Below are positions 1 through 9,730 of a stretch of DNA of 64,000 nt, one piece after another (position 1 is the first letter of the stretch; each line of letters opens with the position of its first letter). The position numbers were made by a program, and so were the translations under genes. Source of the stretch: JAVKFY01 sp040223615 (GTDB taxonomy: Bacteria > Pseudomonadota > Alphaproteobacteria > GCA-2731375); assembly GCA_040223615.1 (NCBI GenBank), contig JAVKFY010000040.1, positions 124,001 to 188,000 of the forward strand, given 5' to 3'. Below the pieces are notes generated by a model. That model ran no database searches. It was not told where the DNA came from and was given only the letters and a program-made list of their open reading frames with translations.

Positions 1-2
1 AG

Positions 3-677
3 CCGACCGAGCCGCTGTCGCTGCTGCTGAGCGGTGTCGGGATCACCGGCAAGACCGCCTACTTCGGCCTGCTCGACATCGGCCGGCCGAAGGCGGGCGA
101 GACGGTGCTGGTCTCGGCGGCGGCGGGTGCGGTCGGGTCGGTCGTCGGGCAGATCGCCAAACTCAAAGGTTGCAAGGTGGTCGGCGTCGCCGGCTCGGAC
201 GAGAAGTGCGCCTGGTTGACCGATGACCTGGGTTTCGACGCGGCGGTGAACTATCGCGACGGCGGTCTGTTCAAGAACCTTCGCGGGGTCTGCCCGGACG
301 GCGTCGACGTCTACTTCGACAATACCGGCGGGCCGATCCTGGAGGCGGCGCTGTTCCTGTTGAACCCGAACGGCCGGGTTGCCTGCTGCGGCGCGGTCTC
401 GCAATACGACACCGCCACGCCGGACCCGGGCCCGCGCGGCGTGCCCGGCCTGCTGGTGGTCAAGCGGCTGTCGATGCAGGGCTTCATCGTCATGGATTAC
501 GCCAAGGACTACGCCAAGGCGGAAGCAGAGCTGGCCGGCTGGATCGCCGACGGCGAGGTGAAGATCCAGGAGGACATCATCGACGGGCTGGAGAACGCGC
601 CGGCCGCCCTGGTCGGGCTGCTGGCCGGCGAGAACCGGGGCAAGCGGATGATCCGCGTCGAGCCGTCGGCACGCTGA
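3..677 (+). CDS. NADP-dependent oxidoreductase, MDR superfamily (CurA/prostaglandin-reductase type), 5' partial
   Basis: The gene enters the window already open; the frame runs from base 3 to a TGA at 675-677, so the N-terminal substrate-binding half is missing. What remains is a Rossmann domain with the nucleotide-binding loop AAAGAVGSVVGQIAK, followed by NYRDG and DVYFDNTGG, which are typical of the zinc-free double-bond reductases (leukotriene B4 12-hydroxydehydrogenase / CurA group). These reduce the C=C bond of enals and enones with NADPH in the cytoplasm. The TPR/oxygenase gene starts 5 bp downstream, so the two may be cotranscribed. The family call is secure; the substrate cannot be told from sequence. 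Confidence 0.9.
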   Translation, partial: PTEPLSLLLSGVGITGKTAYFGLLDIGRPKAGETVLVSAAAGAVGSVVGQIAKLKGCKVVGVAGSDEKCAWLTDDLGFDAAVNYRDGGLFKNLRGVCPDGVDVYFDNTGGPILEAALFLLNPNGRVACCGAVSQYDTATPDPGPRGVPGLLVVKRLSMQGFIVMDYAKDYAKAEAELAGWIADGEVKIQEDIIDGLENAPAALVGLLAGENRGKRMIRVEPSAR

Positions 678-682
678 CGCCG

Positions 683-2161
683 GTGGCCAATGTCGGCGAG
701 ATCATGCGCCGTGGCGCCGATCTGCATCGCCAGGGCCGGCTGGACGAGGCACGCCGTTGTTATCAGCAGGTGCTGGCGCGCGACCCGAAACAGTTCGACG
801 CGACCCACCTGTCGGGTCTGATCTGGCTGCAAGGCGGTGCGCCGGACCGGGCCGAACCGCTGCTGCGCTGCGCGGTCGAATTGCGGCCCGATATCGCCGA
901 CGTGCATCTGAACCTGGGCAAGGCGTTGGGCACACTCGGCAAGCTCGACGAGGCGATCACGTGCTGCCACCAGGCGCTGCGGCTGCATCCGGGGCACGGC
1001 AACGCCAGGGCCGACCTGGCGCAGTGGACGCTGGACGCCGCCGCGCGCGATGCCGACGCGGCGCTGGCACGCGACGACCTGCCGGCGGCACAGGCGGCGG
1101 TGGACACCGTGGTCGGCATGGCGGCGAACCTGCGCAATCGCGGCCTGTCGTTCAGGCTGGCGCTGGCTTACCTGCGCCAAGGGCGGCTCGACGACGCGAC
1201 GGCGGCGCTGCTGGCGCCGGTGCACCGGCTGCACGACCCGGACGGCGCATTGCCGCCGCCGGTCGAGCCCTTCGCCACCACCTCGCGGGCCAAGCTGGTG
1301 CACGACATCGAGCAGTTTCGGTACTTGCGGGCACGCGGCGTGCTCGGCGCCGACTATGACCGGGTGATCGCGGACTATCGGGCGGTGCTGGACGGCCTGC
1401 CGCGAACGCCGGGTGGTCAGCACGTGCTGACCGAGGCGGAGCGCCAGCGCCTGGGGCCGAGCTATGACCGGCTGGTGTATCTGGCGCCGGCGCCGGCGCT
1501 GGCCGCCGGCGCGCTCAATCCGGATCTCGACGGGCCCGCGCTGGAGGCGGCGTTCCATAACCTGCCGCCGGGCATCGTCTGGTTCGACGACTTCCTGCGG
1601 CCGGAGGCGCTGACGTCGCTGAACCGGTTCTGTCTGGAGAGCACGATCTGGTGGCAGCTCGCCTTCTCCAACGAGCTCGGCACGGCGATCCGCAACGGCT
1701 TCGCCTGTCCGCTGATCCTGCAGATCGCGGAGGAGTTGCGGGCGCTGCTGCCGGGGCTGCTGGCCGATCTCGAGGTTCGCACCATCTGGGCCTACAAGTA
1801 CTACCGGACCGACAGCGGGCTGGCGATGCACGCCGACGACGGCGCGGTGTCGTTGAACTTCTGGCTGACACCGGACGCGGCGAACCTCGATCCGGACAGC
1901 GGCGGGTTGCTGTTCTGGGATCATACCCAGGCGCCGGTCGGCTATTTCGATACCGACGATCATGGCGAGAAGCTGCGCTTGCTGGAGCAGGCTCTGGCGG
2001 CGACGCCGGACGCGCGCGAGCATACGCTGCCCTATGGCCAGAACCGGGCGGCGCTGTTCAACTCCAAGGTGCTGCACAAGACCGACGCGATGCGCTTCGA
2101 CGACGGCTACGAGAACCGCCGGGTCAACGTGACGATGATTTTCGGCGAGCTGCGGCGCTAG
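683..2161 (+). CDS. TPR protein fused to a 2OG-Fe(II) oxygenase domain
   Basis: The protein has 492 residues from a GTG start; an ATG at 704 is possible. The first ~150 residues are tetratricopeptide repeats (LDEARRCYQQVLARDP, LDEAITCCHQALRLHP), usually protein-binding modules. The C-terminal ~220 residues carry a jelly-roll dioxygenase signature: H383-x-D385 in AMHADDG, a distal H465 in KVLHKTD, and an Arg in the following NRRVNVT that could hold 2-oxoglutarate. I infer that the TPRs recruit a protein substrate that is hydroxylated. It lies 5 bp after the MDR oxidoreductase. The substrate is unknown, and the middle region (residues ~160-300) shows no motif I recognise. Confidence 0.8.
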   Translation: MANVGEIMRRGADLHRQGRLDEARRCYQQVLARDPKQFDATHLSGLIWLQGGAPDRAEPLLRCAVELRPDIADVHLNLGKALGTLGKLDEAITCCHQALRLHPGHGNARADLAQWTLDAAARDADAALARDDLPAAQAAVDTVVGMAANLRNRGLSFRLALAYLRQGRLDDATAALLAPVHRLHDPDGALPPPVEPFATTSRAKLVHDIEQFRYLRARGVLGADYDRVIADYRAVLDGLPRTPGGQHVLTEAERQRLGPSYDRLVYLAPAPALAAGALNPDLDGPALEAAFHNLPPGIVWFDDFLRPEALTSLNRFCLESTIWWQLAFSNELGTAIRNGFACPLILQIAEELRALLPGLLADLEVRTIWAYKYYRTDSGLAMHADDGAVSLNFWLTPDAANLDPDSGGLLFWDHTQAPVGYFDTDDHGEKLRLLEQALAATPDAREHTLPYGQNRAALFNSKVLHKTDAMRFDDGYENRRVNVTMIFGELRR

Positions 2162-2261
2162 CCGGCCTGGCGGCATCACGCACCTCACGTATATTTTCAT
2201 GCTTTGGTCGTAACTTTCCGTCATACTTCGCGTTTCGTTCTGCGAGCAGGGTGAATTCGCG

Positions 2262-3533
2262 ATGACCGTGGAGCCCGTGGCGCCGAAGCCGGCGCGCAAG
2301 CACATCGTTTTGACCTCGCACCCGCGTGCGGGTGGGCAGGCACAGCCGAAGATCGAATGGGGCGCGACGACGCCGGCCGCGCGCGGCCCGGTCGCCGCGT
2401 CGCTGACCGACCCGGACTGGCGCAACGTGATCGGGGCGCACGCCGGGGCTTACGCGCTCTACCGGGCGCTGGCGGTGGCCGCCGGCCAGCTCGACCCGGT
2501 GCATATTCCCGATCTCACCGACACCTCGCCGGCCGCCGCCATCGGTCCGCATCCGCAATGGTCGGAACCCGGCAAGATCGTCTCGCTCGACCCCTGGGGC
2601 CACATGGTCGGCGAGGCCTTCGCCGAAGCCATCGCCGCCGGCAAGGTGGTGCGGCCGACCATCGCGGTGACCAAGGCGCACGTGAACATGCCGGAGATCA
2701 TCGACGCGCTGCGCGCCGGCCGGCTGAAGGCCGACGGCAAGGTGGTGCAGGCCAATGGCGACGTCGCGGTGACCAAGGCGGCGGTCGAGCCGGTCTGGTA
2801 CCTGCCGGGCGTCGCGCAACGCTTCGGCGTTTCTGAGAGCGACCTGCGGCGCAGCCTGTTCGAACAATCCGGCGGCATGTACACCGAGCTGGTCACGCGG
2901 TCGGACCTGAAGCTGTTCCTGCCGCCGATCGGCGGCAACACGGTTTACATGTTCGGCGACCCGGCGGCGATCGCCGACCCGGCCCGGCCCTTGGCGTGCC
3001 GCGTGCACGACGAGTGCAATGGCTCCGACGTGTTCGGTTCCGACATCTGCACCTGCCGGCCGTACCTGGCGCACGGCATCGAGGTCTGCATCGAGACGGC
3101 GCAGGCCGGCGGCGCGGGCCTGATCGTCTATAACCGCAAAGAAGGCCGGGCGCTGGGCGAAGTGACCAAGTTCCTGGTCTACAACGCGCGCAAACGCCAG
3201 CAGGGCGGCGACCGGGCGGAGACCTATTTCGAGCGCACCGAATGTGTCGCCGGGGTGCAGGATCTGCGCTTCCAGGAGCTGATGCCCGATGTACTGCACT
3301 GGCTCGGCATCACCCGCATCGACCGTTTCGTCTCGATGAGCGACATGAAGCACGACGCGCTGGCGCGCCAGGGCATCGAGATCGTCGAGCGGGTGCCGAT
3401 CCCGGACGAGCTGATCCCGGCCGACGCCCGGGTCGAGATGGACGCCAAGAAGGCCGCCGGCTACTTCACCGCCGGGCCGGTGCCGGACCAGGCGGAGCTG
3501 GCGCGGGCCAAGGGCCGGGGGCTGGACGAGTAG
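2262..3533 (+). CDS. GTP cyclohydrolase II-like protein, URC1 type (uracil catabolism)
   Basis: The protein has 423 residues, about twice a normal RibA. The C-terminal half is a GTP cyclohydrolase II domain: zinc ligands C252, C263 and C265 have the same spacing as in RibA, and NRKEGRALGE replaces the usual QEGRGIG. The first ~170 residues are an extension found in URC1-type homologues. Family knowledge: URC1 acts in the ribosylurea route of uracil breakdown in yeast, where a GCHII-like enzyme opens a uridine nucleotide ring. The two following genes are the other cluster members (DUF1688/URC4 and uracil phosphoribosyltransferase), which favours this over riboflavin synthesis. The ribosome-binding site is weak; the ATG lies 100 bp after the previous gene. 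Confidence 0.85.
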   Translation: MTVEPVAPKPARKHIVLTSHPRAGGQAQPKIEWGATTPAARGPVAASLTDPDWRNVIGAHAGAYALYRALAVAAGQLDPVHIPDLTDTSPAAAIGPHPQWSEPGKIVSLDPWGHMVGEAFAEAIAAGKVVRPTIAVTKAHVNMPEIIDALRAGRLKADGKVVQANGDVAVTKAAVEPVWYLPGVAQRFGVSESDLRRSLFEQSGGMYTELVTRSDLKLFLPPIGGNTVYMFGDPAAIADPARPLACRVHDECNGSDVFGSDICTCRPYLAHGIEVCIETAQAGGAGLIVYNRKEGRALGEVTKFLVYNARKRQQGGDRAETYFERTECVAGVQDLRFQELMPDVLHWLGITRIDRFVSMSDMKHDALARQGIEIVERVPIPDELIPADARVEMDAKKAAGYFTAGPVPDQAELARAKGRGLDE

Positions 3534-3544
3534 CGATCCGTCCG

Positions 3545-4792
3545 ATGGCCGACCAGCAGACCCGTACGATCCCGGCGCCGGCATGGGCGGCCGACTGGCT
3601 GCGTACGGCCGACGCGGTGCGACAGCGCTGCCACCAGGTGCTGGCCGCCGCCGAGCGCGACCAGCTGGCGCATTTCCAGTACCGGCCGGAGCGCATGGAG
3701 TTCGCCGCCGCGCTGGTGCTGGACGAAATCCGGCGCAACTACATCGACCTCGACGTGCCCTATCACAGCCGCTGGCGCCACTTCGCCATCGACGGGCGCG
3801 ACCAGTGGGCCCGGCTGGAAGAGGCGCTGGACAACGACATCCGGGTGCAGGCGCGCCGGCGCTTCGACCTGGCGGTGGTCAGCGTGCTGCTCGACGCCGG
3901 GGCCGGCGATGTCTGGCAGTACAAGTATCAGGATCGCGTCTTCGCCCGTTCGGAGGGGCTAGCGATCGCCTCGATGCAGATGTTCATCGACGGCAGCTTT
4001 TCATCCGATGCGCGACAGTTGCGCGCCGACCTGTTCGGGCTGGAGAAGGTGACGCCGGAGAAGCTGGCCGAGGGCATGCAGGTCGGCGACGACAATCCGA
4101 TGCCGGGGCTGGCCGGGCGCGCGCATCTGCTGCGCCGGCTGGGCGACGCGCTGCGCCGTTCGCCGGCGCATTTCGGCACCGACCCGCCGCGCGTCGGCAA
4201 CCTGTTCGACTATTTCGCCGCCCAGGACCAGGGCGCCGGGGTGTCGGCGGCGCATATCCTGGCGACCTTGCTGGAGGTGTTCGGGCCGATCTGGCCGGGG
4301 CGGATGGCGATCGGCTCGGTCAGCCTGGGCGACGTTTGGGAACATCCGGCCGCCGGCGGCGGCGATCCGTGGACCGCCGGGCTGGTACCGTTCCACAAGC
4401 TGTCGCAGTGGATGGCCTACTCGCTGGTCGAACCGCTGGAGGCCGCCGGCGTGAAGGTCACCGGGTTGGATCGGCTGACCGGCCTGGCCGAATACCGCAA
4501 CGGCGGTCTGTTCGTCGACCTGGGCGTGCTGGAGTTGCGCGACCCCGCGATCGCCGAGTGGGAGCACGAGCCCGGCGACATGGTGGTCGTGGAGTGGCGG
4601 GCGCTGACCGTGGCGCTGCTCGACAAACTGGCGATCATCGTGCGCGACCGGCTCGATCTCGACGAACAGCGATTTCCCCTGACCAAGCTGCTGCAGGGCG
4701 GCACCTGGAGCGCCGGCCGCGCGCTCGCCGCCCGCCGGCGCCACGGCGGCCCCCCGCCGATCCGTATCGTCAGCGACGGCACAGTCTTCTAA
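3545..4792 (+). CDS. DUF1688 family protein (URC4/Urg3)
   Basis: The protein has 415 residues. The ATG at 3545 lies 11 bp after the URC1-like stop; the frame is open further upstream but overlaps that gene, so the later start is preferred. The sequence is that of the DUF1688 family (N-terminal APAWAADWLRT, central RSEGLAIASMQMFIDG, C-terminal LTKLLQGGTWSAGR). Fungal URC4/Urg3 is required for uracil catabolism, but its chemical step is not established as far as I know. No transmembrane segment or signal peptide is visible, so it should be cytoplasmic. Its position between the GCHII-like and UPRT genes supports a shared pathway. Confidence 0.85.
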   Translation: MADQQTRTIPAPAWAADWLRTADAVRQRCHQVLAAAERDQLAHFQYRPERMEFAAALVLDEIRRNYIDLDVPYHSRWRHFAIDGRDQWARLEEALDNDIRVQARRRFDLAVVSVLLDAGAGDVWQYKYQDRVFARSEGLAIASMQMFIDGSFSSDARQLRADLFGLEKVTPEKLAEGMQVGDDNPMPGLAGRAHLLRRLGDALRRSPAHFGTDPPRVGNLFDYFAAQDQGAGVSAAHILATLLEVFGPIWPGRMAIGSVSLGDVWEHPAAGGGDPWTAGLVPFHKLSQWMAYSLVEPLEAAGVKVTGLDRLTGLAEYRNGGLFVDLGVLELRDPAIAEWEHEPGDMVVVEWRALTVALLDKLAIIVRDRLDLDEQRFPLTKLLQGGTWSAGRALAARRRHGGPPPIRIVSDGTVF

Positions 4793-4823
4793 ACTCTCCG
4801 TGTTCGACAGGGAGCCCGCCGGC

Positions 4824-5456
4824 ATGGCCAACGATGTGACCGTGGTCGACCACCCGTTGGTCCGCCACAAGCTAACGCTGATGCGCCAGAAGGAGACGCC
4901 GACGGCGCAGTTCCGTCAGCTCCTGCGCGAGATATCGCTGCTGCTCGGCTACGAGGTCACGCGCGACCTGCCGGAAGAGCAGGTACGAATCGAGACGCCA
5001 ATGACCGCGGTCGACATGCCGATGATCGCCGGCAAGAAGATGGTGCTGGTCTCGATCCTGCGCGCCGGCAACGGCCTGCTGGAAGGTATGCTCGACTTGG
5101 CGCCGTCGGCGCGCGTCGGCCATGTCGGGCTGTATCGCGACCCGGAGACGCTGGTCGCGGTGGAATATTACTTCAAGGTGCCGGAGTCGCTGGGCGACCG
5201 GCTGGTGGTGGCGGTGGATCCGATGCTGGCGACCGGCAACTCGGCGATCGCGGCGATCGAGCGGCTGAAGCAGGCTGGGGCCGAGCAGATCAAGTTCGTC
5301 TGCCTGCTTGCCGCCCCGGAAGGCATCGAGGCGTTTCACGAGGCGCATCCCGACGTGCCGATCATCACTGCCGCGATCGACAGCCACCTGAACGACCACG
5401 GCTATATCGTGCCCGGCCTGGGCGACGCCGGCGATCGGCTCTACGGCACGAAGTAG
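4824..5456 (+). CDS. upp: Uracil phosphoribosyltransferase
   Basis: The protein has 210 residues, normal for the family. It converts uracil and PRPP to UMP in the cytoplasm. The PRPP-binding motif DPMLATGNSAI sits near residues 131-141 and the C-terminal uracil-binding region is recognisable as IVPGLGDAGDRLYGTK. An in-frame GTG at 4800 exists, but the ATG at 4824 has a clear AGGGAG site 9 bp upstream and gives the standard N-terminus. It follows DUF1688 by 31 bp, forming a URC1-URC4-UPRT cluster; here the enzyme probably supplies the nucleotide for degradation as well as salvage. Confidence 0.95.
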   Translation: MANDVTVVDHPLVRHKLTLMRQKETPTAQFRQLLREISLLLGYEVTRDLPEEQVRIETPMTAVDMPMIAGKKMVLVSILRAGNGLLEGMLDLAPSARVGHVGLYRDPETLVAVEYYFKVPESLGDRLVVAVDPMLATGNSAIAAIERLKQAGAEQIKFVCLLAAPEGIEAFHEAHPDVPIITAAIDSHLNDHGYIVPGLGDAGDRLYGTK

Positions 5457-5475
5457 GAAGACAGGGAGAAAGACC

Positions 5476-7170
<1,695 letters not shown>

Positions 7171-7191
7171 CAATATTGACGTGAGAGGCCC

Positions 7192-7214
7192 GTGCCGCGC
7201 CGCTGTCGCGGCAC
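7192..7214 (+). terminator. Hairpin between the acyl-CoA synthetase and cupin genes
   Basis: A perfect 8-bp stem (GTGCCGCG at 7192-7199 with CGCGGCAC at 7207-7214) with a 7-nt loop lies just before the cupin gene's AAGGAGG. There is no T-run, so an intrinsic terminator is uncertain; it could equally be a leader hairpin or an mRNA-stabilising structure. Confidence 0.4.
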
Positions 7215-7227
7215 CAAGGAGGTCAGG

Positions 7228-7668
7228 ATGCAACGTTCGCATGTGGTGAAGAAGGACCAGGGCCAAGCGTTCGAATTGGCTGGCGACAACGTCGTCATCA
7301 AGGTCAGCAGTGATGATACTGGCGGTGCCTATACCTTGATGCACTGGACAGTAGTGGCCGGCGCGGCGCCGCCGCCGCATCGCCACGCGCGCTATGACGA
7401 GACTTTTTACGTCCTCAGGGGAACCCTCAATTTCCTGATCGAGGACAAGGTCGTGGCAATGACGGATGGCGACTTCGTCCGGGTGCCAGCCGGTACGCGT
7501 CACGCCTATACCAACAACTCTGACGCAACGGTGGAGTTGCTCGTTGGTATGTCGCCTGGTGGCATGGAGAAGCTATTTCTTCAAGCGGGAGAGTCCGAGA
7601 CGCTTGATCTCGACTGGTACTTCAAGGAAGCGAAAGAGGCGCACCAGACTATCTACGAAATGGGCTGA
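7228..7668 (+). CDS. Single-domain cupin protein
   Basis: The protein has 146 residues. A strong AAGGAGG (7216-7222) sets the ATG at 7228, although the frame is open from 7192. Cupin motif 1 gives likely metal ligands H51, H53 and E58 (HRHARYDETFYVLRG) and motif 2 gives H92 (PAGTRHAY). Such small cupins bind a metal and act as isomerases, dioxygenases or binding proteins; the function here is not predictable. Codon use looks more A/T-rich than the neighbours. Its TGA (7666-7668) falls exactly at the start of the second copy of the acyl-CoA synthetase tail, so the gene appears to have been inserted with a duplication. Confidence 0.85.
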   Translation: MQRSHVVKKDQGQAFELAGDNVVIKVSSDDTGGAYTLMHWTVVAGAAPPPHRHARYDETFYVLRGTLNFLIEDKVVAMTDGDFVRVPAGTRHAYTNNSDATVELLVGMSPGGMEKLFLQAGESETLDLDWYFKEAKEAHQTIYEMG

Positions 7669-7805
7669 TCGCGCACTACAAGGTGCCGCGCTACTTCCGC
7701 TTCGTCGACGACTTCCCGATGACCGTGACCGGTAAGATGCAGAAATTCGTCATGCGCGAACACATGATCGAGGAACTGAAACTGGCCGAGCAGAAGACGG
7801 CTTAG
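7667..7805 (+). pseudogene. Duplicated 3' fragment of the acyl-CoA synthetase gene (direct repeat copy 2)
   Basis: This fragment would encode the last ~45 residues of the synthetase (IAHYKVPRYFRFVDDFP through LAEQKTA) and still ends in TAG, but has no start and no N-terminal part. It is 95-96% identical to 7032-7170. It may be the original gene end displaced by incoming DNA, or the incoming copy; the mostly synonymous differences mean either copy came from a recently functional gene. Confidence 0.9.
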
Positions 7806-7822
7806 CCGCGCCACAACGTTGG

Positions 7823-7852
7823 CCGTCATTCCCGCGAACGCGGGAATCCAGC
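7823..7852 (+). repeat. Left palindromic inverted repeat of the GIY-YIG element
   Basis: A 30-bp sequence whose core ATTCCCGCGAACGCGGGAAT is itself a palindrome with a 2-nt centre. It is a perfect reverse complement of 8192-8221. Its inner edge is 7 bp from the stop codon of the GIY-YIG gene. Confidence 0.9.
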
Positions 7853-7859
7853 CGTCGCG

Positions 7860-8153
7860 TCAGCTTGCGATGTCGTCGAAAAGGTCACGCCATTCCGGGT
7901 TGAAGCTGCCGATTAATTGCAGCTTCCACACACGGTTCCATTTCTTGAGTTGCTTCTCGCGTTGAATGGCGTTGGCGATGTCATCGAACCCTTCGTAGTA
8001 GACGAGCAAGTGCACGCCGTGTCTGCGCGTAAAGCCCTCGACCAGATCGCTGCGATGTTCGTAGAGGCGTTTCAAGAGATTGGAAGTGACGCCGATGTAC
8101 AGCGTGCCGTTTGGCTTGCTGGCAAGGATGTAGACGTAGCCCTGCTTTGACAT
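7860..8153 (-). CDS. GIY-YIG nuclease superfamily protein
   Basis: The protein has 97 residues from the ATG at 8153, which gives the usual N-terminus MSKQGYVYILAS; an ATG at 8171 would add six residues. The GIY-YIG core is visible as YVYIL...LYIGVT, followed by the catalytic Arg in LLKRLYEHR and the Glu in IQREKQLKKW with an Asn after it. It is a minimal stand-alone domain of the UPF0213/YhbQ-like type, expected to nick DNA. The gene occupies nearly all of the space between perfect 30-bp inverted palindromes at 7823-7852 and 8192-8221, so it looks like the cargo or the enzyme of a small element. No strong ribosome-binding site is visible. Confidence 0.88.
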   Translation of the reverse strand: MSKQGYVYILASKPNGTLYIGVTSNLLKRLYEHRSDLVEGFTRRHGVHLLVYYEGFDDIANAIQREKQLKKWNRVWKLQLIGSFNPEWRDLFDDIAS

Positions 8154-8191
8154 CGTTTCAGAGGGCCCCATGGCGTGGGCGCGTCAACGCT

Positions 8192-8221
8192 GCTGGATTC
8201 CCGCGTTCGCGGGAATGACGG
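8192..8221 (-). repeat. Right palindromic inverted repeat of the GIY-YIG element
   Basis: Perfect reverse complement of 7823-7852. It lies about 20-40 bp upstream of the GIY-YIG start, depending on the start chosen, and ends 8 bp before the stop codon of the M20 deacylase gene. The whole element, repeat to repeat, is 399 bp. Confidence 0.9.
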
Positions 8222-8229
8222 TGATAGTT

Positions 8230-9507
8230 CTACGCCGCCCGCAGCCCGCACCAGTCGGCGATGAACAGGGCCATGGCCTGGGTGTTGCGGCGCACCGACT
8301 CCAGCTCGACGCGCTCGTCGAAGCCGTGGATCGACTCTGACTTGGGGCCGTAGACCAGCCCCGGCGTGTCGGCGTACAGGCCGAAGAAGCGCGCGTCCGT
8401 CGTCGCGGTGGAGCTGATCTCGCGTAGCTCGTCGCCGTAGACCGTGCGATGCGCGCGACCCAGCGCGGCTTCGGCCGCGTCGGCGTCCTTCAACACGTAG
8501 CCCTCGGCCAGGAAGCCGTTGAACACGATCTCAGGCGGGCTGTTGGCCAAAAAGCTGTTGGCCTGCGCCGCCTGGCGGATGGTGTCCTCGATCTCGCGCC
8601 GGGCCTGGTCGATGTCCTGGCCCGGGAAGATCGCCACGCGCACGTCGAAGGTGCACCACGACGGCACGGAGGAGGCCCAGTCGCCGCCTTCGATCTTGCC
8701 GACGTTCAGGTTGATCGGGTGGTCGACGTGGCCGTAGAGCTCGTGCTTGTGCTCGGGCGCGTTCCAGCGCCCCTCCAGACCGTGCAGCGCCTGGATGATC
8801 GGGAAGGCGGCCTCGATCGCGTTCGCGCCGGTGCCGGCATAGGCGACGTGCACCGGCCGGCCCTTGAGCTTGACCTGGAACCAGATCACGCCGATCTGGG
8901 CGCGGATCAGCGCCTCGCCCATGGGTTCCGGGATCAGCGCCGCGTCGGCGCGGTAGCCGCGCGCCAGACAGGCCAAGGCGCCGTTGCCGGTGCACTCCTC
9001 CTCGATCACCGACTGCACGAAGACGTCGCTGGCCGGCACGTAGCCGCAGCGTTTCAGCGCGTCCAGCGCGAACAGCATCTGCGCCAGGCCGGCCTTCATG
9101 TCGCCGGCGCCGCGTCCATACATCCAGCCATCCTCGACGCGCGGCTCGAACGGCGGCGTGGTCCACATGTCGAGCGGGCCGACCGGCACCACGTCGATAT
9201 GGCCGTTCAGGATCAACGAGTTGCCCTTGGCGTTGTCGACTCGGTGCGCGCCGACGACGTTGAAGGCGTTCTCGTAGCTGACGTGCACCGGCGAGAAGCC
9301 GGGCAGGTGGGCGATGTCGTCGATCTCGACTTTCCAGCGATCGACGGCGAGGCCGCGCTGGCGCATTTCGGCGGCCATGAAGTCCTGCGCCGTCTGCTCC
9401 GCCCCGCGCGTGGAGGGGAATTTCACCAGCTCGGCCAGGAACCCGACCTGGTTCGAAAAGCCGTCGTCGACCGCCGTCATGATCTTGGATTGGATGTCGT
9501 CGCTCAC
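8230..9507 (-). CDS. M20 family metallo-deacylase (ArgE/DapE type)
   Basis: The protein has 425 residues. A GTG at 9507 is preferred because AGGGAGG lies just upstream; the frame is open 19 codons further. Two-zinc amidohydrolase residues are visible: H103 and D105 in NGHIDVVP, the bridging D136 in GRGAGDMKAG, and the general-base/ligand pair E170-E171 in IEEECTG. A C-terminal ESIHGFDE supplies the last His. Members remove acyl groups from amino acids (acetylornithine, succinyl-diaminopimelate, carbamoyl or formyl amino acids). No arginine or lysine biosynthesis gene is adjacent, so the role is probably catabolic. It is divergent from the Rieske gene across 223 bp, which should hold both promoters. 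Confidence 0.92.
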   Translation of the reverse strand: MSDDIQSKIMTAVDDGFSNQVGFLAELVKFPSTRGAEQTAQDFMAAEMRQRGLAVDRWKVEIDDIAHLPGFSPVHVSYENAFNVVGAHRVDNAKGNSLILNGHIDVVPVGPLDMWTTPPFEPRVEDGWMYGRGAGDMKAGLAQMLFALDALKRCGYVPASDVFVQSVIEEECTGNGALACLARGYRADAALIPEPMGEALIRAQIGVIWFQVKLKGRPVHVAYAGTGANAIEAAFPIIQALHGLEGRWNAPEHKHELYGHVDHPINLNVGKIEGGDWASSVPSWCTFDVRVAIFPGQDIDQARREIEDTIRQAAQANSFLANSPPEIVFNGFLAEGYVLKDADAAEAALGRAHRTVYGDELREISSTATTDARFFGLYADTPGLVYGPKSESIHGFDERVELESVRRNTQAMALFIADWCGLRAA

Positions 9508-9730
9508 TGCTCGCCTCCCTGTTGCGCCGCAACTCCAACCGCCCGCGCGACCGGCGTCAAGCAATCACCGGGCCAGCGCGGTGACCGGCGGCAACCCGCC
9601 GTGGCAAGTCGGTGGCGGCGGGGGAAACGGTTGAAGCGCCTGCTGGATTGCTCATAAGATCAGCGGTCTGCCGCGAAAACGAGCGAACAACGCCCGGTGC
9701 GGAGGACCACAGGAGGGAGCCAGCGCACTG

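Noticed and set aside
509..2425. A 638-codon minus-strand frame and similar long antisense frames elsewhere (e.g. 2124-3584, 5365-7503, 31301-33157, 39145-41136)
   Set aside because: All mirror genes with clear motifs on the other strand and show no recognisable protein features.
4800..4823. GTG start eight codons upstream for uracil phosphoribosyltransferase
   Set aside because: It would use up the AGGGAG site as coding sequence and give an atypical N-terminus; the ATG at 4824 fits the family length.
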